A stretch of 9,346 nt of DNA from Acetobacteraceae bacterium. Its GTDB lineage: Bacteria > Pseudomonadota > Alphaproteobacteria > Acetobacterales > Acetobacteraceae. Below the pieces are notes generated by a model, which was not told the origin of the DNA, ran no database searches, and worked only from the letters and a program-made list of their open reading frames with translations. A program made the translations under genes and the position numbers. The stretch spans positions 1 through 9,346 of the forward strand of contig JANXRT010000107.1 in NCBI GenBank assembly GCA_025356735.1, given 5' to 3'. Every line of letters starts with the position of its first letter. Positions within the stretch are counted from its first letter, which is position 1. Shown here piece by piece: positions 1 to 4,739 of the stretch.

Positions 1-44
1 CGGCATTAAGAAATGGGCCGGATCCGGTCAATGAACCACATCTT

Positions 45-236
45 CTAGGTCGGTTCGGTTTCGCCCCGGTGACGGTCGGAAGTTGGCCGGCCCGCCGGCT
101 CGCCTTTCGCCGGATTGTCGGCCAGCGCCTGTCCATGCGGATCAGTTTTGGCGGCTTCATCCGCCGGCCGATCGGCTGGGCCGGGAATAGGCGTTACCTT
201 GGGAATGGAAATTTCGGTGTCTCCTGCATAGGTCAA
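45..236 (-). CDS. possible small disordered hypothetical protein (TTG start)
   Basis: This is an open frame of 63 codons rich in Pro, Ala, Asp, Glu and Lys, with no membrane segment, no cysteine and no recognisable domain. The product would be hydrophilic and probably disordered. The only start codon available in the frame is TTG at 236. It overlaps the stop of the preceding small ORF as TTGA, an arrangement that can give translational coupling. No clear Shine-Dalgarno sequence precedes it. The frame stays open upstream of the TTG but has no ATG or GTG there, so it could also be the tail of a frameshifted longer protein joined to the ORF at 233-406. In GC-rich DNA an open frame this short can arise by chance. 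I do not recognise a family and treat the gene as tentative. Confidence 0.25.
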   Translation of the reverse strand: MTYAGDTEISIPKVTPIPGPADRPADEAAKTDPHGQALADNPAKGEPAGRPTSDRHRGETEPT

Positions 237-406
237 AGCCGCATCGGCTCGGCCGGCGGGTCCTGTGGAACCGGGATCGGCGCCGGCGGCTCCTCGACGG
301 GAAAATCCACGTCGGGATCAGGCGGTTCCGGCGGCTGGCCAGGTGGCAACGGCGGATCGCTTGCCGCGTCTTGTTTTATTGGGCGCATGGGGGAAATACG
401 TCCCAT
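233..406 (-). CDS. possible small proline-rich acidic hypothetical protein
   Basis: A 57-codon frame starts at ATG 406; an in-frame ATG at 388 gives 51 codons. From the second ATG the product has 19 prolines in 51 residues, many as PP pairs, and about 10 acidic residues. This is a low-complexity, PPE/PPD-like composition with no transmembrane helix. The stop is TGA at 233-235. It begins 14 nt (or 32 nt) after the MaoC stop on the same strand, so it could be the last part of that transcript. Neither start has a strong Shine-Dalgarno sequence. Short proline-rich proteins of this look are frequent hypotheticals in GC-rich alphaproteobacteria, but they are also what random high-GC frames resemble. 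A run of PP motifs would be expected to need EF-P for efficient translation. The function is unknown. Confidence 0.35.
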   Translation of the reverse strand: MGRISPMRPIKQDAASDPPLPPGQPPEPPDPDVDFPVEEPPAPIPVPQDPPAEPMRL

Positions 407-420
407 CGGGCCGGGAGTTC

Positions 421-882
421 CTAGGCCGGGCGCATCCGATGCATGTTCATCGGCTTGGCGGTCATCACGACCTGGGCGTTCTGGTTGAGCACCTCGATCA
501 GGGCGCGGACCATGCCGCGATCCGGCTTGGAGCGGGACGGCACCGCCTCCAGCACCGTGACCCGCACCCGCAGCGTGTCGCCCGGGCGTACCGGCCGGGT
601 CCAGCGCAATTCGTCTATACCGGGGGAGGGCAGGCCGCCTTTCGGCAAATAGTGTTCGGCGAATAGCCGCATCATCAGGCCCGCGGTATGCCAGCCGCTG
701 GCGATCAGCCCACCGAACTCGCGGGCGGCGGCCGATGCGGCATCGACATGCATGTCCTGAGGGTCGAACTTGTTGGCGAACTCCAAGATCTCCGCCTCGG
801 TCACCGTGGTTTCGCCAAATTCGAACACGGCCCCAATCGGATAATCCTCGTAGTAGCGCTGCGAAGCCGGCGGCAGTTGCAT
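421..882 (-). CDS. MaoC-like hotdog-fold dehydratase
   Basis: The product is 153 residues, a single hotdog domain of the MaoC / (R)-enoyl-CoA hydratase type. Family members usually hydrate or dehydrate acyl-CoA thioesters in the cytoplasm; the substrate cannot be read from the sequence. The active-site segment is FDPQDMH at residues 39-45, giving the expected Asp40/His45 pair. A conserved GGLIASGWHTAGLMMR helix follows (residues 57-72) and the RPVRPGDTL strand lies at 96-104. I chose ATG 882 because AAGG stands 7 nt upstream and family proteins begin near this point. The ATG at 945 would add 21 residues without homology-like character and would use sequence that folds into a hairpin just after the tRNA. 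It lies downstream of the tRNA-Leu gene on the same strand. It could be a fatty-acid, polyhydroxyalkanoate or CoA-ester degradation enzyme; nothing nearby decides this. Confidence 0.9.
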   Translation of the reverse strand: MQLPPASQRYYEDYPIGAVFEFGETTVTEAEILEFANKFDPQDMHVDAASAAAREFGGLIASGWHTAGLMMRLFAEHYLPKGGLPSPGIDELRWTRPVRPGDTLRVRVTVLEAVPSRSKPDRGMVRALIEVLNQNAQVVMTAKPMNMHRMRPA

Positions 883-889
883 GGTAATG

Positions 890-893
890 CCTT
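890..893 (-). promoter_or_regulatory. ribosome binding site deciding the MaoC start
   Basis: AAGG stands 7 nt before ATG 882 and supports this start over the upstream ATG at 945. A weaker AGGA also precedes ATG 945, so the choice is likely but not certain. Confidence 0.55.
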
Positions 894-909
894 CATGGAT
901 GCGTTCCAG

Positions 910-936
910 GGCGCTCCCCTGGCGGGGTATGGCGCC
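910..936 (-). other. GC-rich imperfect hairpin between tRNA-Leu and MaoC gene
   Basis: On the plus strand, GGCGC (910-914) pairs with GCGCC (932-936). An inner CCCC (916-919) pairs with GGGG (924-927) around a TGGC loop, with a 1-nt bulge on one side and a 4-nt bulge on the other. It begins 25 nt after the tRNA 3' end in the direction of transcription. There is no following U-run, so it is not a textbook terminator. It may protect or delimit the tRNA 3' end, or structure the MaoC leader. Confidence 0.35.
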
Positions 937-960
937 GAGCCCCATTGCTTCCTAACTGAA

Positions 961-1043
961 TGCCCGCCGCCGGACTCGAACCGGCACGCCCAAACAGGCT
1001 GCGGATTTTAAGTCCGCTGCGTCTACCATTCCGCCAGGCAGGC
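961..1043 (-). tRNA. tRNA-Leu (anticodon UAA)
   Basis: This 83-nt gene reads on the minus strand. The acceptor stem GCCTGCC pairs with GGCGGGC, with one T-G wobble at position 4, followed by discriminator A. The D arm has the GGCGGAATGGTAGACGC pattern typical of bacterial tRNA-Leu. The anticodon stem GCGGA/TCCGC holds the loop CTTAAAA, giving anticodon TAA, which decodes UUA and UUG. A long class II variable arm lies between the anticodon and T arms, as expected for Leu. The T arm is GCCGG-TTCGAGT-CCGGC. CCA is not encoded. The 5' end is only 6 nt from the dehydrogenase stop codon, so the tRNA is either read through from that gene or has a promoter inside its 3' end. No integrase or attachment-site duplication is seen next to it. 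Confidence 0.97.
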
Positions 1044-1049
1044 CCGGGT

Positions 1050-1961
1050 TCACGCTTTAACCACGGCGCAGGCAATGTCCAGTGCCCGGCGCAGCAGGGT
1101 ATCGCTGGCCTCGGGCGTGCGGAAAGCGCTGTGGGCTGAGAGCGTCACGTTTTCCAACGCCGTCAGCACGTGTCCAGGCGGCAGCGGCTCGGTGTCGTAC
1201 ACGTCGAGCGCTGCATGGAAGATGGCGCCGGAGCGGAGTGAGGCGACCAGCGCCGCCTCGTTGATCAGCGCGCCGCGGGCGGTGTTGACCAGGATCACGC
1301 GCAGCCGCAGCCGGGCCAGCCGCGCGGCATCCAGGAAGCCGCGGGTTTCGTCGGTCAGCAGCAGATGCATGCTGAGCACGTGGCTGGCGGCCAGCACCGC
1401 GTCCAGCTCCAGGAACTCGATGCCGGGATGGGTTTTGGGCGTGCGGTTCCAGGCGACCACCTTCATGCCGGACCCCATGGCGATGCGGGCAACCTGCTCG
1501 GCGATGCCGCCGAAGCCGACCAGGCCCAGCGTCTTGCCATGCAGCTGCACTCCTTCGGTGCGGGTCCAGGTGCTGGCACGCAGATCGCGGTCCATGCGCG
1601 CCAGGCCGCGCGCCGCCGCCCACATCAGCGCGATCGCGTGCTCGGCCACCGCGATGTCGCCATAGCCCTTGATGGTGTGCACCGTGATGCCAAGCCCGGC
1701 CAGTTCCTCAGGGTTCATGTAGCTGCGCGCGCCAGTGCCGAGAAAGATCACGTGCCGAAGGTCGCGGCATCGCGCCATCGCCTCGGTCGGCAGGGTGGTG
1801 TGGTCGTTGAGCATGAAATGGTAACCGGCCAGCAGCCCGGGCAAGGCTTCAGGCGCGATGTCCTCCTGCTCGTTGACGTCGATCTGCGGATCACCCGGGT
1901 GGCGGTTGGCGCGGTAGACATCCGCCAGGGCATCTACGGCGTCGATGAACAGGCCCTTCAT
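1050..1961 (-). CDS. D-isomer-specific 2-hydroxyacid dehydrogenase
   Basis: This 303-residue protein belongs to the D-2-hydroxyacid dehydrogenase family, which interconverts 2-oxoacids and D-2-hydroxyacids with NAD(P)H in the cytoplasm. The Rossmann nucleotide-binding loop is GFGGIA at residues 149-154, with Ala replacing the usual last Gly. The second strand ends in WNRT (171-174) instead of an Asp, which hints at NADP(H) preference. The catalytic triad is complete: Arg229 in NTARGALINE, Glu258 in DVYDTEPLP and His277 in SAHSAFRT. Length is normal for the compact members (300-330). ATG 1961 is preceded by AGGAG at a 7-nt spacing. The exact substrate (glyoxylate/hydroxypyruvate, phosphoglycerate or another 2-oxoacid) cannot be told; the missing C-terminal ACT domain argues against a SerA-type regulated PGDH. 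It is divergent from the PBP gene and directly upstream of the tRNA. Confidence 0.93.
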   Translation of the reverse strand: MKGLFIDAVDALADVYRANRHPGDPQIDVNEQEDIAPEALPGLLAGYHFMLNDHTTLPTEAMARCRDLRHVIFLGTGARSYMNPEELAGLGITVHTIKGYGDIAVAEHAIALMWAAARGLARMDRDLRASTWTRTEGVQLHGKTLGLVGFGGIAEQVARIAMGSGMKVVAWNRTPKTHPGIEFLELDAVLAASHVLSMHLLLTDETRGFLDAARLARLRLRVILVNTARGALINEAALVASLRSGAIFHAALDVYDTEPLPPGHVLTALENVTLSAHSAFRTPEASDTLLRRALDIACAVVKA

Positions 1962-1968
1962 TGGCGAT

Positions 1969-1973
1969 CTCCT
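1969..1973 (-). promoter_or_regulatory. ribosome binding site of the hydroxyacid dehydrogenase gene
   Basis: AGGAG is placed 7 nt before ATG 1961, a strong Shine-Dalgarno sequence that fixes the start. Confidence 0.8.
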
Positions 1974-1984
1974 GAGGTAGCAAG

Positions 1985-2023
1985 CCGGGGGCAGCCCCGG
2001 ACCCCGCCGGGGGTAGCACCCCC
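1985..2023. repeat. GC-rich multi-hairpin palindromic element in divergent intergenic region
   Basis: Two perfect hairpins stand in tandem. The first is CCGGGG (1985-1990), loop GCAG, CCCCGG (1995-2000). The second is GGGGGT (2009-2014), loop AGC, ACCCCC (2018-2023). In addition, CCCCGG of the first (1995-2000) can pair with CCGGGG (2007-2012) around a 6-nt loop, so alternative folds exclude each other. The element sits between divergent genes, so it is not a terminator for either. From memory, short elements of this GGGGC/GCCCC style are scattered through intergenic DNA of Acetobacteraceae and relatives. Only one copy is visible here, so its repeat nature is an inference. Confidence 0.5.
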
Positions 2024-2030
2024 AAACCCA

Positions 2031-2048
2031 CCTAACTTAGGCTATATC
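2031..2048 (+). promoter_or_regulatory. putative promoter/operator region of the PBP gene
   Basis: The 11-nt palindrome CCTAA-C-TTAGG (2031-2041) is followed at once by TATATC (2043-2048), which resembles a -10 box. The expected transcription start would be near 2055, which is the A of the proposed ATG. No good -35 hexamer is seen 17 nt upstream. The palindrome could be an operator. Evidence is weak. Confidence 0.25.
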
Positions 2049-2054
2049 CAGTGG

Positions 2055-3836
2055 ATGCCGAGTGCCCGCCCTTCACCCGCCCTTGTGGCGATTGCGCCGC
2101 GGCGTCCGCTGAGGTGGCTTTCCCAGATAATGATCGTGGCAATCTGGGCGGGGCTGGCGCTCGGCCTTGGCCTGCTGTGGTTCGCGCGCGACCTGCCGCG
2201 CCCGGAATCGGCGCTGGACGCGGTCCGGCGCCCGAGCCTGACCCTGCAGGATCGGACCGGAAAGACGTTCTCGACCTTCGGCGACATCGTCGGCGATCCG
2301 CTGCATCTGGCCGACATGCCAGCCTACCTGCCGGCGGCGGCGGTCGCCGTCGAGGATCACCGCTTCTGGCACCATCCGGGCATCGACCTGATCGGTTTGG
2401 CCCGCGCGGCGGCCACGAACCTGCGTGCCGGCCGGGTGGTACAGGGCGGCTCCACCATCACCCAGCAGGTGGCCAAAAACCTGTTTCTGACCAATGCGCG
2501 GACGTTCCGGCGCAAGGTGCAGGAACTGATGCTGACCCTGTGGCTGGAGAGCCATTTCACCAAGCGCGAAATCCTCGAGATCTGGCTGAACCGGGTCTAT
2601 CTCGGTTCCGGCGCCTGGGGCATGGATGCCGCGGCCCGGATGTATTTCGGCGTTTCAGCCCGTCGCGTCACGTTGTGGCAGGCGGCGGTGCTGGCCGGAC
2701 TGCCGCGCGCGCCGTCGCGGTTCAACCCGCGCACCAGCCCCGAGGCCGCGGCGGGGCGGGGCCGCGAGGTGCTGGCGGCGATGGTCAACGCGGAAACGAT
2801 CACGGCCGAGCAGGCGCGCGCGGCCGGCAGCCAGATTGCGTTCGGCGCCGCGCCGGTGCTGCCGGGCTGGTTCGCCGACTGGATCGCCGAGCAGGCGCAG
2901 TCCGCGATGCCGGCAAACGCCGATGCGTCGGTCCGCACCACGCTCGACCCGCGCGTGCAGGAACTTTCTCAATCGCGGCTCGAAGCCATGCTGAGCGGGC
3001 CGGGGGTGGCGGCCCATGCGACGCAGGGCGCGGTGGTGGTGCTGGATGGCGCCACCGGCGCGGTCCGCGCGATGGTCGGCGGGCGGGACTATCGCACCGG
3101 GCCGTTCAATCGTGCGGTATCGGCACGGCGCCAGCCGGGGTCGGCGTTCAAGCCGTTCGTCTGGCTGGCAGCGCTGGAAAGGGGCGTGCGGCCCGATGAC
3201 CGGGTGCAGGACGCGCCGATCCGCATCGGCAACTGGAGCCCGTCGAACTTCGAGCGCCGGTTCGCCGGCGAGATCAGCGTCGAGGATGCGCTGGCGGAAT
3301 CCGTCAACACCGTGTCGGTGTCGCTGATGCAGGGTGCCGGCGGGCCGCGGGCGGTGATCGCCGTCGCCAACCGGCTTGGCCTGACGGAGCGGTTTTCCCA
3401 GCATCCGTCGATCGCGCTCGGCACCGGCGAGGTCGGGCTGCTGGAGCTGACCGCCGCCTACGCGGCGTTCTTCAACGGCGGCCACCGGATGACGGCCTAC
3501 GGCATCGATGCCATCCGTGCCGGCGGCCAGGCGGTGAAGCTGGCGCGCATCCCATCGCCGGCGGTGATCGATCCGTCGCTCGCGGCGATGATGGCGCGGA
3601 TGATGGGTGCGGTGGTATCGCGGGGAACCGGCCGGGCGGCGGCGGTATCCGGCCGGCAGGTCGCGGGCAAGACCGGCACGACACAGGATTTCCGCGATGC
3701 CTGGTTTATCGGCGGAGTGGGCGGCAGCGTGATCGGAATATGGGTCGGCAACGACGACAACCAGCCGATGAACGATGTCCAGGGCGGCGGCCTGCCGGCG
3801 CGGGTGTTTCATGATATCGCTGCCGGACTGCACTAA
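2055..3836 (+). CDS. bifunctional class A penicillin-binding protein (PBP1A-like transglycosylase/transpeptidase)
   Basis: This is a 593-residue inner-membrane peptidoglycan synthase facing the periplasm. A basic N-terminus and one membrane helix (about residues 24-44) anchor it. The GT51 glycosyltransferase domain has EDHRFWHHPGID (100-111) with catalytic Glu100, QGGSTITQQ (130-138), and RKVQELMLTLWLE (153-165) with the second Glu157. The penicillin-binding transpeptidase domain has all three motifs: SAFK (Ser363-Lys366), SVN (416-418) and KTGTT (539-543). The linker of about 100 residues leaves no room for the extra domains of E. coli PBP1A (850 aa), so this is a short form. The frame is open upstream to 1365, but that part is antisense to the dehydrogenase. 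ATG 2055 precedes the membrane anchor but lacks a clear Shine-Dalgarno; translation could be leaderless. A later start is possible. The 3' end forms a hairpin with the intergenic DNA. Confidence 0.92.
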   Translation: MPSARPSPALVAIAPRRPLRWLSQIMIVAIWAGLALGLGLLWFARDLPRPESALDAVRRPSLTLQDRTGKTFSTFGDIVGDPLHLADMPAYLPAAAVAVEDHRFWHHPGIDLIGLARAAATNLRAGRVVQGGSTITQQVAKNLFLTNARTFRRKVQELMLTLWLESHFTKREILEIWLNRVYLGSGAWGMDAAARMYFGVSARRVTLWQAAVLAGLPRAPSRFNPRTSPEAAAGRGREVLAAMVNAETITAEQARAAGSQIAFGAAPVLPGWFADWIAEQAQSAMPANADASVRTTLDPRVQELSQSRLEAMLSGPGVAAHATQGAVVVLDGATGAVRAMVGGRDYRTGPFNRAVSARRQPGSAFKPFVWLAALERGVRPDDRVQDAPIRIGNWSPSNFERRFAGEISVEDALAESVNTVSVSLMQGAGGPRAVIAVANRLGLTERFSQHPSIALGTGEVGLLELTAAYAAFFNGGHRMTAYGIDAIRAGGQAVKLARIPSPAVIDPSLAAMMARMMGAVVSRGTGRAAAVSGRQVAGKTGTTQDFRDAWFIGGVGGSVIGIWVGNDDNQPMNDVQGGGLPARVFHDIAAGLH

Positions 3837-3851
3837 CGCAGTCCGGCAGCG
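3818..3851. terminator. perfect 14-bp hairpin between convergent genes, probable bidirectional terminator
   Basis: CGCTGCCGGACTGC (3818-3831) is a perfect inverted repeat of 3838-3851, with the 6-nt loop ACTAAC. The left arm is the last codons of the PBP gene, and its TAA stop lies in the loop. The PEP-CTERM stop begins 6 nt beyond the right arm. Such a stable stem between convergent genes is expected to end or stabilise both transcripts. A clear U-run is absent on both sides, so classical intrinsic termination is not proven. Confidence 0.65.
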
Positions 3852-3857
3852 GCAGGT

Positions 3858-4562
3858 TCACTTTGAATGGCGACGATTGCGACGAACAAGCCCAAGACTG
3901 AGTAAGCCCAGGCCAAGCAAGCTCATCGTTGCCGGTTCCGGAACCGGTGCATCCACGCCGCTCAGTTCTGCGCTGAAGTCGTTGGCCAGCTTCCCAGTCG
4001 CCTTGGTCGCCGTGACTGTCACAACTTCAGTCATCGAGAATGGCGGATGAATGATGATATCGTCTGGCAGATTGAACGAGGCAGCCGGCACACCTTTAAC
4101 GTACGATGACACGAATTTGGCAAGCGACACTGCGGTACCGGTAGTACCAAAAGCCGCATCGGAAGGGTCAGCAAAGAAAGTGGAAGTGACCGACAGGCCA
4201 ACAGATTTTAGTGTTGTGGTCAGTGAGCTATCAAAGCTCCAAATGTCTGAGGCGCTCTCGACGTTCGTCAATGACAACATGATCGTCAGAGATGCAGGTG
4301 AACTTCCGGGCGTCGCGTGTATGGCAGCGTGCAGATAAATGTCCGGGTCGGCTAAATCTCCAAGGTAAGGATAACCCTGGGCTGTCACCAAAGTGCCTGC
4401 GAACACGCCAGAGGCAATGAGGCCTCCCTCCAAATCACCGCTTGGGATAGAAGTCGCAGCACTGGTTCCAATTTTTAAATGAAGTATGGGAGTAGCCTGA
4501 GCCGCTGACAGAAGGCCCAAAGTTACGGCCACCGCAGCGCCGGCAAAAAATTTAATGTTCAT
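3858..4562 (-). CDS. PEP-CTERM sorting-domain exported protein
   Basis: This 234-residue secreted or surface protein starts with a Sec signal peptide: MNIK, a hydrophobic core, and a likely cleavage after AQA at residue 23. The mature part (24-205) is Ser/Thr/Ala-rich, has no cysteine, and looks like a beta-rich extracellular domain that I do not recognise. The C-terminus is a complete PEP-CTERM signal: VPEP at 207-210, a hydrophobic helix MSLLGLGLLSLGLV (213-226), then the basic tail RRNRR (227-231). In known systems the PEP motif is cut by the integral-membrane exosortase EpsH/XrtA, and the targets are linked with exopolysaccharide or biofilm matrix. No exosortase or EPS gene is in this window. 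AAGGA lies 8 nt before ATG 4562. GC content is visibly lower than in all neighbours, which suggests a different history. The sigma-54-like promoter upstream fits the PrsK/PrsR/RpoN control known for this class. Confidence 0.93.
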   Translation of the reverse strand: MNIKFFAGAAVAVTLGLLSAAQATPILHLKIGTSAATSIPSGDLEGGLIASGVFAGTLVTAQGYPYLGDLADPDIYLHAAIHATPGSSPASLTIMLSLTNVESASDIWSFDSSLTTTLKSVGLSVTSTFFADPSDAAFGTTGTAVSLAKFVSSYVKGVPAASFNLPDDIIIHPPFSMTEVVTVTATKATGKLANDFSAELSGVDAPVPEPATMSLLGLGLLSLGLVRRNRRHSK

Positions 4563-4570
4563 TAACTATA

Positions 4571-4575
4571 TCCTT
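4571..4575 (-). promoter_or_regulatory. ribosome binding site of the PEP-CTERM gene
   Basis: AAGGA is placed 8 nt before ATG 4562. It supports this start and lies within the short leader predicted from the sigma-54 promoter. Confidence 0.75.
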
Positions 4576-4605
4576 ACATACATAAACAGCAACGAGCACA
4601 GGTAG

Positions 4606-4622
4606 AGCAAGAGCCATGCCAA
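4606..4622 (-). promoter_or_regulatory. putative sigma-54 (RpoN) -24/-12 promoter of the PEP-CTERM gene
   Basis: Read on the minus strand, the sequence is TTGGCATG-GCTC-TTGCT. Against the consensus YTGGCACG-RNNN-TTGCW it differs at one position (T for C). The invariant GG (4619-4620) and GC (4607-4608) are exactly 10 nt apart. The start point would fall near 4595, leaving a leader of about 33 nt that contains the AAGGA ribosome site. This sits in the only AT-rich intergenic stretch of the window. No competing sigma-70 promoter was obvious. Confidence 0.65.
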
Positions 4623-4632
4623 AGGAAATTTC

Positions 4633-4661
4633 TTGTCTTTTGAACAGGTTAGGAAAGACAA
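4633..4661. promoter_or_regulatory. inverted repeat just upstream of the sigma-54 site
   Basis: TTGTCTTT (4633-4640) and AAAGACAA (4654-4661) are perfect 8-bp inverted repeats separated by 13 nt. The half-site centres are 21 bp apart, two helical turns, a geometry that suits a dimeric DNA-binding protein. The repeat lies about 40-65 bp upstream of the predicted start. It could be an activator or repressor site; no regulator can be named. Confidence 0.4.
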
Positions 4662-4701
4662 AGTTGTAGCCTCGATAAATGTGTAAAAAACGCCGACACT
4701 T

Positions 4702-4715
4702 CAATTTAGAAATTG
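4702..4715. promoter_or_regulatory. AT-rich palindrome at enhancer distance
   Basis: CAATTT-AG-AAATTG is a perfect palindrome with 6-bp arms. It is centred about 110 bp upstream of the predicted sigma-54 start, within the usual range of enhancer-binding-protein sites. A looser GTGT-N11-ACAC pair (4681-4699) lies next to it. An assignment as an upstream activating sequence is inference. Confidence 0.35.
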
Positions 4716-4739
4716 GACGGAGCCATAATTCGTCACCCG

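Noticed and set aside
69..666. Plus-strand Gly/Ser- and Arg-rich open frames
   Set aside because: They are antisense to the small proline-rich ORFs and the MaoC gene. Their composition is the expected mirror of GC-rich coding DNA, with no domain.
961..1043. tRNA-Leu as an integration site of a genomic island
   Set aside because: No integrase, no repeated tRNA 3' fragment, and ordinary chromosomal genes on both sides in this window.
893..1075. Minus-strand 60-codon open frame
   Set aside because: It translates through the tRNA-Leu gene; its Arg/Gly/Ser-rich residues are the usual artefact of reading a tRNA.
1365..2054. N-terminal extension of the PBP frame
   Set aside because: It is antisense to the dehydrogenase gene and crosses the intergenic hairpins. 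The protein lacks family character before residue 1 at 2055, and the membrane anchor follows from there.
2655..3833. Long minus-strand open frame of 392 codons
   Set aside because: It is antisense to the conserved PBP domains, with Arg/His/Pro-rich low-complexity composition.
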